From Zea mays (taxonomy: Eukaryota > Streptophyta > Magnoliopsida > Poales > Poaceae): a stretch of 64,000 nucleotides of DNA. Shown in pieces: positions 23,363-35,672 of this stretch (position 1 is its first letter; each line of letters opens with the position of its first letter). A model generated the notes under the pieces. The model was given only the letters and a program-made list of their open reading frames with translations. It ran no database searches and was not told the DNA's origin. Made by a program: the position numbers and the translations under genes. Location of the stretch: positions 117,528,207-117,592,206 of the forward strand of contig NC_050098.1 of the NCBI RefSeq assembly GCF_902167145.1, written 5' to 3'.

Positions 23363-24457
23363 AGTATCTAAAGTTTTGGATATATATACTATACAGTTAG
23401 AAACACAACAAAATCTAGAAACTTGAAGTGCGGGATTTGGAATTACAAGGTTGTGGATTTTTAAAGTACAATGTTTTATGTGTCATAGTACAAAGTTTTA
23501 ACTATGCGTATAAAGTTCCTAAATTTTAAAAAAGTAAAGTTTGAAGTCGCAAAGTTTTAAATCTCAAAACAAAATATTTTAAATGTGCTAGTATGATTTT
23601 TTATCTCTTTTATTTTTTTGAATTTTTAAGTATAAAAATTTTAAATATGTGAAGCTTCCCCGTTCTTCGGAACTCAAATGTGATACAAATACTAGTCTCA
23701 AGAGTCTAGCATACATATTTATACATCAGATGGTTATAAATCTGCTTAAAGGAGACAAACATATACAAGTGACGATCAACGTTAAGAGTTGGTCCACAAC
23801 TTGTGACATATCATGAAAGAGGGACTGAAGCAGTCCAATACATGTAGCGGAACAAATCGATGGTCTAATTGCCACAAGTATGGTTGGGAAGGAGGCGTAA
23901 CTCTTACACGATCTCTTTATTAAAAAACAACAAGTAAGCAAGGGTGAGTACTTATGTACTTAGTAGCCCACCTTCACCCATGGAGTGAAGATTTAGAAAT
24001 ACATGCATTGATGCATGGCTGTTTTTGCAAAACATTTTAGTTTTTTCAAAGCGCATTCTCCCAAAGGACTAGAAAGTTTTCCATTTTCAAACTAAATCAC
24101 TGAACCATCCATGAATCTCAGCAGTTTCTCACCAGTTTTTATTTTCAAAACTAAAGCAACTACTGGACTTTCCGTCCACTATAGCTCACGAATCGATCGT
24201 TAGAACTTTTCAAAGCATTTTACAAAACAAAACACTATTTGACAAAATCAAGCCATAACTCATCTATACTACTGGATACATACTATTTGAATAGATTTAT
24301 GACACTGCACAGAGATGTACACTTTACCCACTAGTCTGGTTCCTACTATCGCACCGTCGTGAGATCCAAGTACCAAAACTCTATCCTCCTATGCATGACT
24401 TTATCTTGGCGATTGTATCGAGAGGAACAAGGCCACCTTCTTGCTCAGAACCAGGAC
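23363..24457 (+). repeat. Copy 1 of a 1.1-kb duplicated segment
   Basis: It starts agtatctaaag and runs through an AT-rich block of short 'acaaagtttt'-type repeats into the first 0.8 kb of a family E LTR. It matches 34664-35672 plus 40865 to about 40976, sharing the same LTR insertion point (atatg then TGAAGC). It stops abruptly near 24457, where T2 internal sequence begins. It lacks the solo LTR that interrupts copy 2 at 35673, so the copying predates that insertion. Confidence 0.7.
23650..24457 (-). mobile_element. Family E LTR, truncated copy
   Basis: It begins TGAAGCTTCCCC, like the E LTRs at 27290 and 34958. It shares with them 'ctcaaatgtgatacaa', 'agcaagggtgagtac' and 'cactagtctggtt'. 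Only about 0.8 kb is present. Its flank is identical in type to that of the 34958 copy, so it is part of the duplicated segment and not an independent insertion. Confidence 0.7.
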
Positions 24458-27289
24458 TGCATTTGCTGCTTTTGTGCATGTTGTTGCTCAAGCCTTCTTT
24501 GCTTTCGAAGCTTACTTCGATTGCTTTTCTACCTCCAAACCAACCTTAGCTAGCTGAAGGGTTCGTTTTTTCAATAGGAAATGGTAGGAGAGCAGTCTGG
24601 TGTTGATGTGCCCACTTTCGTCAAGCGTCCAAGAGACAAAGGATGAGAAATTAGTTTCAACAATAGTGGCTACCTCCTCTTAGGCCGAAGCCGGCGCCGC
24701 GAATCCGTCCGATGATAGTGACAACATTGACATTGAAGAGGATAGCACTACCATACGTCCTACGAAGCCAAGCCATGTGGACTTCAGTAAAACTAAGATC
24801 AATGGAGGACATATTGAGGTACTTAACCGCTTTGGTTATATCAACAATGTTGATTGGGTGCGACTAGGAGGTGATGACTTAGTGCAGAAGCCAAGAGAGG
24901 ATGAAGCTGTTGTGTTTCGAATTTTTATGAAGGCCAGGCTTAGATTTCCTTTATAAGACGGTAGTTACAGTTTTGAAAAGGTTTAACATATACCTTCATT
25001 AGCTCACCCCAAATGCATCTTGGAAATTTCATTTGGGTTGTACGGAGTCAGGGCGTTGAACTTGATGTCGAAGCTTTCTGTGAGGCCTTCAATCAAGTCC
25101 ATGACCTGTACTTTTAGACAAAGGCAACTAGAGGCCTTCACAACAACTTTGGCTGCTATAACTTTGCTTATCGAAGGGGTGCAATGTTTCTAGTTCTTAC
25201 ATACCGAAGCAAGTGGTCGAATGAATGGGCGAGGGAGTGGTTTTATATGAAGAATGATTTGGATGAATGAACTGATATAAACGGAATCATTCAGACTCCT
25301 ATTGTTACAAGTTTTGGATATAAAAAGCCAACGAGTTATATCAACTTCAAAGCTCAGGCTGTTATAGTTGCTTTCAATGATGTTTGTACACACATTAGAA
25401 CAAGGGATCTCGTTCAGGAGTTTTTAGCTTTTAAGACATGGCCACTAGCGGCTGAATGGGAGATGTAGAAGATGTCTGAAAAAGACGCATCGACCGCGGA
25501 GCCTGGGTTGATCAGACTTCTCTACAAGTATAAGTTTGAAGATGAATTTGGAGAGCCTATTAACAGGTGGTTAGATTATATTGAGATGAAATATAATGAA
25601 ATACTTGGTAACTATAGTAAACCTGAGGCCGAAGCTTTGCAATTGGCTTTTGCGGCTCGAAAAAGGCGTCAGTTAAACCATTTTTTGATGCTATTGGCTT
25701 CTTCTATCCTGACTATCCCAACATGGTTCAGGATTCGAAGAACAAGAGAAAAGTGATTACGAAGCTAAGCAAGGTCCCGAAGATACAGGCTGAATCGACA
25801 CTTCATGCTTCGGAGGAAACTCTAGTAAAAAGGCTTCTTCGATATTTACTACATTGCTAATAAATTGGCTATATTAATCTCTTGTTATTATTATTATTTT
25901 ATGTTGTAGCCAAAGGTAAGGTGGCAGCTAAAGTTGTGGAACTCCCTTCTATGGAAGCTGAAGAGATGAAGATCGAAGACGCTATTGCCTTCATAGCACA
26001 AAAAGTTATTCCTTTGGAGCCGCTCCCAAAGAGCGAAGAAGAGGAAGAGGAAGAGGAAGAGGAAGAGGAGGAGCGAATAGCTCTGATAATGAGCTCATTC
26101 TTCGATAATGACGAAGATGAGTTTGAGGAAAAGGATACTGCTGGTACAATATTAGCACCAAAGGGTCCTACATCGTCTGCTGCAGATGTGACACCTTCGG
26201 CGATCGAAGTAGCCGAAGAGAAAGGTTCCTCAAAACCTGTTCCAGTGGAGGATACAGGTAAAGGACCTACTAAGATTGAAGAGGCCAAGAAAGCTATTTA
26301 AGATGATACATCGCTTGGGGAAAGGCCTTTTGACCACGATTTTAGTGGTCGAAGGTATAGGGTTCATCATGTTGCAGGGAAAGTTATCGGTGCAAAACAA
26401 TTGGCCGAAGTTATCGATTTTGCTAAACAACTTGGATACTCTTTGGGGTCCACCATTTTTGGGGGAGAGCCAGATGATTACTTGTACTTCTACCCAGATA
26501 ACATGGAAACTGAAGTATGCCGCTACATGACGAATAAAATTGGTTTCCCGAAGCTAGAGGCGATGCTTTCAACCATGTCCTCCGAAGACTTCTCTGATTA
26601 CTTGGCTTACACGCATATGAAAGTAATTTCTGTTGATTTTACTTTTAAACTTCATGGTAGACTGATACAAAACTTTATTAATCTCTTCTATTTTTTCTTG
26701 ACTTTTCACAGGGTTTATTTCCGAGTAAAGCTCTAAAGAAGAAAAGAAATGTTGAGGGCGAGTCTGCTTGAAAAGATATAGTTAAGCTCAGATCCAAAGT
26801 ATCTAGGCTTTGGTTTGACTATGAAGAGAAAATGAAGTCTTTTAAAATTCTAGAACAAGATTTTATTGAAAGCTGAACTAATGTCCAGGCTATGAGCGAA
26901 GAGAAAAGCAGGCTTGAAGAAACAATGGGAAGGAAAGTATCAGAGTTTGAAGCTTCAAATGTTGAAAAGGACAAGCAAATTGCATCGCTCGAGGCTGAGC
27001 TAAAACGAGCAAAAGAGGAATATGAAGCTAAAACAACAAAGATAATGCAAGCATCTGCCGAAGTAGTTGTTAACCTTAGTGGTGCTTAAGTGAGAATAGA
27101 TGACCTCAAAGATGAAGTGAATCATGTGACACAACTCAATGAAAGCTACCGAATCCTGTTGGCAAATTGTCACACCCTCGGCAACAGATGCCATAATGAG
27201 TTATTGAAGACCTTCTCCTCTGCCGAGGCTTTATCTAAAGAGAAGATTTTTTTGCATGGTGACTTGGAGGGCTTAATGCGGTGGGTGCT

Positions 27290-30200
27290 TGAAGCGTCCC
27301 CAATCCTCTGGGACTCAAATGTGATACAATTACTAGTCCCAGGAGGCTAGTAAACACATTTATACATCAGATGATTCTAGATCTGCTTAAATGAGACAAA
27401 CCTATAAAGGTGGCGAACAACTTTAAGAGTTGGTCCACAACTCGGGACATATCATCAGAGTGGGGCTGAAGCAGCCCGATATACGCAGTGAAGCAAATCA
27501 GCGGTCCAACAACCACAGGCAAGGTTGGGAACAGTCGTAACTCTTACCCGATCTCCTTTTTCTGAAAAACAACAAATAAGCAAGGGTGAGTACAAACGTA
27601 CTCAGCAGCCCACCTTCACCCGCGGAATGGGGAAATCAGATATAATGCATGGAATATGTGGAGCTCAAGATATTTTGCAGAAACATCAATATTTTATGCA
27701 GAGTTGTTTTGAAAAACATTTTGTATTTTTTTTTGCAAAGTGCATCCTCTCCAAAAGGAGCAGGAAGTTTTTCAGTATTATAACAAAATCCCCTGGACTA
27801 AACCATCCAGGTATCTCAGCAGTTCCCACTGGTTTTTATTTTCAAAAACAGCTACTGGACTTCCCGTCCACCATAGCTCACGGCTCAACCGCCGAACCTT
27901 TTAAAAACCACTTTTCTCAAAACCATCTCTTTTTTTTTGGAAAACAAAACATTAATTGCCATACCATACCAGACTCGTCCATTCCTGTGGACACAGACTA
28001 TTCGAATAGGTTTGAACTCTGCGTAGAGGGGTACATTTTACCCACTAGTTCGGCTCTGCGATCCCATGGCCAATGAGACCCGAATCCGACTCTCTTTCTT
28101 TCCCCGCACGTCCTAACCTTAACGGTTATCCGGAAGGAGTCAGGCCACCACCATGTCCAAACCGGACAAAACTTTCCCCCTCCTTATCCTCTCGGTGCTC
28201 CCCAGCCTTCATAACCCTGGGGTTGGACCGTACGAGTTCAGATTGAGTGACTGCCCACACAGTCTCGAGTGGTTGTACTATTAAAGAGTACAGGTAGTGA
28301 AGATGACAAACCGGTCCTTATATGAGGGGACAATCCTTCTGCTCACGCCTAAACCAGCTGAGCCAACACCTTAGGCCCTCCCCTACACCAGGGAGTCCCT
28401 GATTATCCCACTCACAAGGTGATAAGGGTGAAAACCCTTCATCACACACATTTTGAAAAGCATTTTCTTTTGAAAACTCACACCTGTTCTCAAATCATTT
28501 GGAACATATATATCAGGGATTGATTGTGGCAAGCGGCTGGGTGGCCATAATAACTTGTCTCAAAATCATATCATGCATAAAATAACAGGCTGAGGGTTGT
28601 GGTTGAAAAATCATAGGTAATTTATGCATCAAAGGGATCCAGTGAGCTTGCCGTGCTTATTCGGCGAAGGGGGAAGGAAAGCTCGCGGAACTGGCTTCTG
28701 GCTCCACCGCCTGGCGTAGACTTCCAGATCTGGCCTCCACGAGATGGCACGAACGCTCCGATAACTATGCAACATGAACAAGCAAACATACAAACCAGCA
28801 AGTATACCAACAAATATTTAGTATAGTGGTCAGAATAGCGATATATGGATGGGTAGAGTCTTGAGTAGAATCTATGTCATGTGGTGTTGTGATATTACTG
28901 GTGGTGGAGCGGAGGTGCTTACCAGGAGGGTGGACTGGAGGCAAAGCGACACTATGCGTGTAGCCAGCAGAGCGGAGTAACTGAGTGGGTAGGGTGTTTT
29001 CCTTGGCTGAGGGTGTTGAGTGTGTGTGGAGAGGGAGAGGGTAGTTGGGTGTATTTATAGCTAGGTGTATGTGGTGTAGCACAGTGAAGTTCACTGTTGG
29101 TGAGAATAGTGACGAATGAATCGTCTGACTTAGTATGAACAGGAGAGTTATAGGCAGAATATGGGACAAGAGTATTTTGGGAGTTTTCTGGAATATGGAC
29201 CATGCTTAAGAGATGACATGGTTGGATAGGGAATAGTTTGATAAGAATTTAGAAACAAGAATTATTGGAATCTGAGTTTGGGAGCCTGGTTCGAAGGAAT
29301 CTTAAAGTTAAGCGTGCTCAACTTGGAGAAACCTGGGATGGGTGACCAGATGGGAAGTTCCCTACTGGAAGGAAAATCACAGTCACCGGTGTTCGTATGA
29401 CTGGAATATGGGTCTGGCTGGTCTTAGGTGGACTGGACAGCATGATGTATGAGTAGTTGAAATTTGGGTTGATCGACTAATCGATGAATAGTAACAATGA
29501 ATAATAACGATGAATAGTGACGATGAAAAAGTTACTATAGATATCATCGATGAGTAGTAACGATGATAAATAGTAACGATGATGAATAGTAACGATGATG
29601 AATAGTAACAATGAAAAGTGACGATGGTGAATAGTGTTGGTGAATAGTAACGATAAATAGTAACGGTGAATAGTGATGTTGAATAGTTCGTATGAACGAA
29701 CGATGAACGATGAATAGGAACGATGAACGATGAATAGGAACTATGAACGAACGAACGATCGGAATTTCGGCAGCATAACGGCAGGACAAAGATATCTGGA
29801 AGAACGATGAATAGGGACTATGAACGAACGATGAACGATGAATAGGAACTATGAACGAACGATGAACGATCGAATGATCAAACGAACGAACGATCGGAAT
29901 TTCGGCAACATAACGGCAGGAAAAAGATTATTTGGATGAACGAACGGACGAACGATCGGAATTTCGGCAGCATAACGGCAGGACAAAGATTATCTGGAAG
30001 AACGATGAATAGGGACTATGAACGAACGATGAACGATGAATAGGAACTATGAACGAACGATGAACGATCGAATGATCGAACGAACGAACGATCGGCATTT
30101 CGACAGCATAACGGTAGGAAAAAGATTATTTGGACGAACGAACGGACGAACGATCGAACGATCGGACGAACGGATGAACGAACCATGAACGATCGGACGA

Positions 30201-30899
30201 ACGATCGAACGATCGGACAAACGAACGAACAAACTAAGAACAGGGGACGAACGATCGAAGAACGATCGAACGATCCTTGTGCTAGTGTGTGCTTGTGTGG
30301 AACATGGAGTGGGTGTGTGGGGGGGGAAGAGAGTTGCCATGAAATGGCTTGGGGTGGGATGAGAGGAGGCCCTTGCCCCTCTATTTATAGCCATGGTGGG
30401 GGGATTAGGGGGAGGGATGAGAGGATTAGTGGGAGGATGAGAGGATTAGTGGGAGATTAGCATGTATTTGTCTTGTATAAGTGAGATTAGCTTGTAGAGC
30501 TCACTGTATGACACTAGAGGCATACGTATACGTATGAGCATGAGGAAAGTTATGAAGAAAATATTTATAGGGACTTGAAAAATGATTCTGAAGGTATTTC
30601 TTCAAGAGGAAAATACTTGGAGATATATCGGTGGAATATTTTGACAGTATTTCTGGAAAGAACTTGAAGGGGATTACTCGGGAAATATCTGGGCGGTATT
30701 TCTGGAAGAATTTGAGGGGGGTCACTGGGGAAATATTTGTAGGATATTTTGAGGAGGATTTTGGAGAGAATATAGACCACTATAATATATTTGTTGATAT
30801 CAACTTGCAAACAAACATTTTGAAATGAAATTTGAAATTCATTTTGAATTTAGAGCGAGTTTGAGAAAATTCCAAGATTTGAATTTTTGGGATGCTACA
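27290..30899 (-). mobile_element. Family E solo LTR (3.6 kb)
   Basis: It begins TGAAGCGTCCCC and ends GGATGCTACA, so on the minus strand it starts TGTAGCATCCC, a common gypsy LTR start. The perfect TSD gtgct lies at 27285-27289 and 30900-30904. No internal region is present. Two inverse TATA boxes (about 29051 and about 30382, 'tatttatag') support minus orientation. The GAACGATGAATAG-type repeat region lies between them. It interrupts the coiled-coil part of the T2 antisense gene. Confidence 0.9.
29480..30270. repeat. Higher-order tandem repeats inside the E LTR
   Basis: Short units such as aacgatgaatagtaacgatg and gaacgaacgatgaacgatcg are arranged in a larger repeat. The phrase 'cgatcggaatttcgg' (or 'cggcatttcgac') followed by 'cataacgg' recurs near 29757, 29893, 29957 and 30090. 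The related E LTR carries a shorter version at 57990-58220. Proteins read from it (Ser/Ile/Arg-rich) are repeat artefacts. Confidence 0.85.
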
Positions 30900-31769
30900 G
30901 TGCTCAGTGAAATCGTGCTTTTCAAAGCGTTCTCCCAGCACGAGAGGAATATTATGCATGGATAGGCGCTCAAAGCACTGCTTCAGTTTTGCTAAAAGCC
31001 AGGTGCAATCATATGAAGGTTTGCACTGACCCTGATTTTAGAGTTTCTACTGACCACGTACGAAGATCGACTATCGAGGCTTCGGAGTGGTATAAAAAAT
31101 TCTTATCTGATATATGGAAGAAGAGCGGGAAGGAAATAAGTATCAAAGAATCTATAAAGAACAGAGAGAAGGTTTGTATCTTGTTACCTTCGTCTTTTCC
31201 TGCGCCGAGCATGCACATACTGACTTTCAAAATCTATACATGCACGACAGGCCGCTAAAAGAGATGTAGATATTAGAAAGAAGTTGCAAAGCAAGAAAGC
31301 TGAAGGTATTTGACCTTTTTCGCTTCTATTAAATTTTAGTGTACTCATGCTTTAGCAATTGTTTTACTAACCCTTGCTGAAAAGTATCCACTTCACAGGT
31401 GGTAATTGAAGTAAAGCATACTGAAGCCAAAGCTAAGGATGCTACCATCGAAGCCGAAGCAATAGCTACCAGGGCTAAAAAGAAGCTGTAGATGACGTTG
31501 TCCTCAAAATTTGTGAGCAAATCTATGACGAGGTGATGAAGAGCAACAAAGGGACTTGATTAAATGATGTGAGAAATAATGATTGTTTATTGTAATACTT
31601 TTGCTGGTACGAAATGTTTGAAGACTTTGAGACCTTTTCAAGTGATTTGTAATATACTCATACTTCTTACTTCATTTTTGCTTCTTTGCTTTATTTTGTG
31701 ATGTGTGAAATTTAACATGCGTTTTTGAGCCGAAGGAAAAACATCTTTCCTTCTTTTCACACATTATAG

Positions 31770-32215
31770 AGGAAATCATAGTTCTGCATTCCCTTAGGAT
31801 TGACTTCGGATTTTTTCACCATTACTTTGGCGAATGAATTTTAGCTCTACATTCCCTTAGGAACGACTTCGGATCTTTTTCACCATTACTTTGGTCAGTG
31901 AATCGTAGCTCTACATTCCCTTAGGAACGACTTCAGAGCTTTTTCACCGTTACTTAGGTGAATGGATCATAGCTCTGCATTCCCTTAGGAACGACTTTAG
32001 AGCTTTTTCACCGTTACTTAGGTGAATGGATTGTAGCTCTGTATTCCCTTAGGAACGACTTTGGAGATTTTTCATCGTTACTTAGGTGAATGAATCGTAG
32101 CTCTGCATTCCCTTAGGAACGACTTTAGAGCTTTTTCACCGTTACTTAGGTGAATGAATCGTAGCTCTACATTCCCTTAGGAACGACTTTGGACTTTTTC
32201 ACCGTTACTTACCCG
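31770..32215 (+). repeat. Tandem repeat block between antisense gene and gag (T2)
   Basis: About seven units of roughly 64 bases share CATTCCCTTAGGAACGACTT followed by 'tttttcaccgttacttaggtg'. The core is the same as in T1. In T2 the block abuts gag instead of pol because pol is missing. Confidence 0.85.
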
Positions 32216-32582
32216 AAGCTAAAACTACAACATTTTTCATTGCACTTGAAGGTGCCAGATCATTATTACATTGATTTACATGATATAGAAAAGTCTACGA
32301 AAGTAAACATAAACAGATAATAATGTCTTCTTGATAGCTTCGGGTTTACTTACTCAACCTATTGGGGTCTTTTATATATATGTTTTGTCTCCAGGACCAT
32401 ATTGTTGATAGTACGGGTTTCAGATCCCTCCCTTATGTCTCTTTGCTACAAATCTTGCCTTGGGAACTTGGGTTGACCAGTAGGCACTTGGTCATAGGGA
32501 GGTGGTCCTGGGACAAATAAAGAAGATGGTGACCACGCACTCATTACTGGATTACTTGAGGCATTTGAGGCTAAATGTAAAC

Positions 32583-33920
32583 TTAACCGTGACTCCTGTA
32601 ACTGAGGCTGGACATAGTATGGGATATAAGGTGAACATTATGAGGATGTACTACACACTTCTTTTGACTGGGAGGGTTGAGTGGCTGATGAAGCCAATTC
32701 CTTCTACTTGTTGATAGTATGATGGCATGTTGTTGTGGTGTGGCCTTTGTCCTCGCCACAAAACAAGCATAATGGTTTCCTTGGAGGTGCATTGAATCTA
32801 CCACCAAAACTTCAGCCTCCTCTTCCGCCTCTCTGAGAATGTGAATGAAATGTGCTGTGCCAAGGTTGCTGTTGAGAGCTTGCTTGCTATTGACCCGACT
32901 GACCCTGAAACTGGGCCATCTTTTCCTCACCCTGCACTGGCTTGTGGATGCTTCAGACATGCCTTGGATGGAACCTTCCTCTAATGCCCCTGATGACTTT
33001 GGTGTATCTGTGTAACTCTTCCCTTCTTTAGCGAAAATCATTGTCAGCCCTTATGTACTCGTCCATCTTTTGCAGTAATTTTTCAAGGGAATGGTGAGGT
33101 TTCCTGGCAAAATACTGAGGTGCTGGTCCTGGCCTAAGCCCCTTGACCATGGCTTTGATGACAATCTCTTCCTGAACTGATGGTGCCTGGACCCAAAGCC
33201 GAAGAAATCTTTGGACAAATGTCTGGAGATACTCATCTGGGTCCAAGGTACACTGAAACAAAGCTCGTGTAGTGACTGGTTTTGACTAGAAGCCTTGAAA
33301 GCTGTTGAGGAGCATCTCCTTCAACTTTTTTCATGAAGTTACAGTTCTTGGATGAAGCGATGAGTACCAGGTCTGTGCCACATTCCCGACTGCCATGACG
33401 AAGGACTTCGTCAGGACTACTAAGTTACCACCATAGAAAGATGTGGTAACTTCATAAGTCATAAGGAATTGCTTTGGATCAGTTAGGCCATCATACATTA
33501 GCAATATGGGGGCATCATACATTGCCAAAATGGGGGCCTATACAAAGGTGACCTGCAGCTCTGGTGTCAATGGGGAAGCTTCGTCATAGAGAAAATCTTG
33601 GAAGTTGACTAGTTCATGATGAAGATTGTCTTGGTTAAAACCCTTGCAATTCTGGTCCTGCGCTTCAATGTTGTGCATTTCTTTAGTTGCTTCGTCAATC
33701 TTTTTTTGAAGCTTCAAAAGAAAAAGCACCTTATCCTGATGCTTCTCCAATTGTTGGTGGATTGCTTTGACATTGTTGATCTCCTGGTCAAGCTCTTGGT
33801 CTTGTGGTTCTGGGTTGATAACCTTCCTTTTCGGTTCTTTGCCTCTGTTAGGAGAGCTTCACCCCCTTGGTTCGTGTCAAAGGTCCTGATGACGGGGCCA
33901 ATTTCCTTCTTCGGTTGCAT
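32583..33920 (-). pseudogene. T2 gag pseudogene
   Basis: The start at 33920 gives MQPKKEIGPVIRT. The capsid-type core lies in pieces at 33528-33331 (YDGLTDPKQFLMTYEV, TWYSSL) and 33261-33028 (DEYLQTFVQRFLRLW, PSVQEE). A zinc knuckle in another frame near 32765-32740 reads CLFCGEDKGHTTTTC, the canonical CX2CX4HX4C. Frameshifts and stops separate the pieces. The order and spacing match T3 gag. Confidence 0.75.
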
Positions 33921-33944
33921 GGTGCAAGTTGTGGTCGTGAGATC

Positions 33945-33962
33945 ACCAGAGGTGGGCGCCAA
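33945..33962 (-). other. T2 primer-binding site
   Basis: On the minus strand, TTGGCGCCCACCTCTGG follows the LTR end, nearly identical to the T1 site. It marks the right LTR as the 5' LTR. Confidence 0.65.
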
Positions 33963-34663
33963 TGTTGGTACTTGATTTCGTTTCCCCTAAAGGTATCGAA
34001 AATCAAGACAACACAAGTTAGATGTAAAGACATTCGTCCTCTTGATTTAGCACTTCTTCAGAGTGTTAGAATAAGGGACGAAGGTTTTTTTAGAGAGAAA
34101 CATAATAAAATAACATGAAAACGACAAAAGTGGAACTTCATATCCAACTCATCTCATATGCCTTAGCATTTTATTCCATGTCTCATGATAAATGTATGTA
34201 CAAGCATACCTTCTACTCATTCACATAGGATGGCACCAAGGTCCTTCATAGGCTAAGCAAGACAAAGTAATGGCCCTTCAAAAGGTATTTTATACAAGGC
34301 ACTGTTCACTTATTTATAGGGGAGATGACCCGCCTTTGTATGAAATTACAATCATGCCCCTTAAGGCTTTACACTCATAGTTTATAGATGACATTTGGGT
34401 AGTATTGTATTTTCACCTTTCTCTACTGCTACATAGGTCTTGGCCTTCTATGCCTTTGTCAACTTGTGCACGAAGCTTTTCCCATGCTGAAGCTAATGGC
34501 TTCGGCTCGCTCTTCCATCATTTGCGCGTATGGACGAAGATCACGTATGTGTTGCTTCAGCCGTAAACCATCTTCATCCAGCTTTTTTTATACACCTGAA
34601 ACACACTTTATTATACCAAAATACAGGTGTTTTGTGGACCTTCGACAAGGCAGGCCCCCAACA
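33963..34663 (-). mobile_element. T2 right LTR (5' LTR)
   Basis: 701 bp from TGTTGGTACTTGATTTCG to GGCCCCCAACA, with an inverse TATA box near 34312 (tatttatagg). It most resembles the T4 LTR at 59744 (TGTTGGACACTTGATTTTAATCC). Confidence 0.8.
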
Positions 34664-34957
34664 AGTATCTAATTATAAAGTTTTGGATATATATATACTA
34701 TAGAGTTAGAAACACAACAAAATATAGAAACTTGAAGTGCGAGATTTGGAATTACGAGGTTCTGGATTTTTAAAGTACAATGTTTTATGTGTCATAGTAC
34801 AAACTTTTAACTATGCTAGTATAAAGTTCCTAAATTAAAAAAGTAAAGTTTGAAGTTACAAAGTTTTAAATCTTAAAAAAAATATTTTAATGTGCTACTA
34901 TGATTTTTTGATTTCTTTTAAAAATTTTGAATTTTAAAGTATGAAATTTGAAATATG
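34664..34957 (+). repeat. Copy 2 of the duplicated segment (start)
   Basis: It begins agtatctaattataaag, matching copy 1 at 23363. It is AT-rich with degenerate 'acaaagtttt' and 'ataaagttcc' repeats. The same kind of repeats resume at 58721 on the far side of the E solo LTR, so this was one block before insertion. Confidence 0.7.
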
Positions 34958-35672
34958 TGAAGCGTCCCCATTCTTTGGGACTCAAGTGTGATACAAATAC
35001 TAGTCTCAAGAGTCTAGCATACATATTTATACATCAGATGGTTACAGATTTGCTTAAACAAGACAAACATATACATGTGACGATCAATGTTAAGAGTTGG
35101 TCTACAACTCATGATATATCATCAAAGTGGGACTGGAGCCGTCCAATACATGCATCAACACAAATCAGTGGTCCAATTGCCACAAGTATGGTTAGGAAGC
35201 AGGCGTAACTCTTACACGATCTCTTTATCTGAAAAACAACAAGTAAGCAAGGGTGAGTACTTATGTACTCAGTAGCGCACCTTCATCCATAGAGTGAAGA
35301 TTTAGAAATACATGCATTGATTAAGTGGATCTCAAAGTATTTTGCAGAAAAACAATTTTTTGATGCTGAGCTATTTTTGCAAAACATTTTAGTTTTTCAA
35401 AGCAATTTCTCTCCCAAAGGACAAGAAAATTTTCCATTTTCAAACTAAATCACCAGGAGTAAACCATCCTTGAATCTCAACAGTTTCTCACCATTTTTAT
35501 TTTCAAAACCAAAATGAAATACTAGACTTTCCATCCACTATAGCTCATGACTCGATCGTCAGAACTTTTCAAAGCATTTTAGAAAACAAAACACCATAAC
35601 TCATCTACACTACTGGATATAGACTATTTGAATAAATTTATGACACTACACAGAGGTGTACACTTTACCCAC

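Larger units (their letters stand above)
24640..31560 (+). pseudogene. T2 antisense gene (Transposase_28-type), split by a solo LTR
   Basis: 24760-24960 encodes KPSHVDFSKTK, LNRFGYINNV, REDEAVVFRIF and MKARLRFPL, then stops. 25472-25756 continues the domain (LIRLLYKYKFEDEF). 25882-26301 is an acidic linker with a run of Glu codons. 26401-26622 ends GFPKLEAMLST and is followed by an intron (26623-26711) at the same place as the T1 intron. 26892-27289 is coiled coil. Coding resumes beyond the E insertion at about 31000-31170 (MKVCTDPDFRVSTDHVR, collinear with T1) and a last exon at about 31400-31490. Many stops and frameshifts make it dead. Confidence 0.7.
24458..34663 (-). mobile_element. T2: Tat-lineage gypsy derivative with gag but no pol, left LTR missing
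   Basis: On the minus strand it reads 5' LTR (33963-34663), primer-binding site, gag, then directly the tandem repeats and antisense gene. Protease, reverse transcriptase, RNase H and integrase are absent between 32583 and 32215. The 3' LTR that should lie left of 24458 is gone; duplicated right-flank sequence takes its place. The right TSD base set is agtat (34664-34668), and agtat also starts the left duplicate (23363-23367). A family E solo LTR (27290-30899) is inserted in it. Confidence 0.75.

Noticed and set aside
30047..30460. Ser/Arg-rich frame on the minus strand and its mirror on the plus strand
   Set aside because: Direct translations of the GAACGATGAATAG-type tandem repeat.
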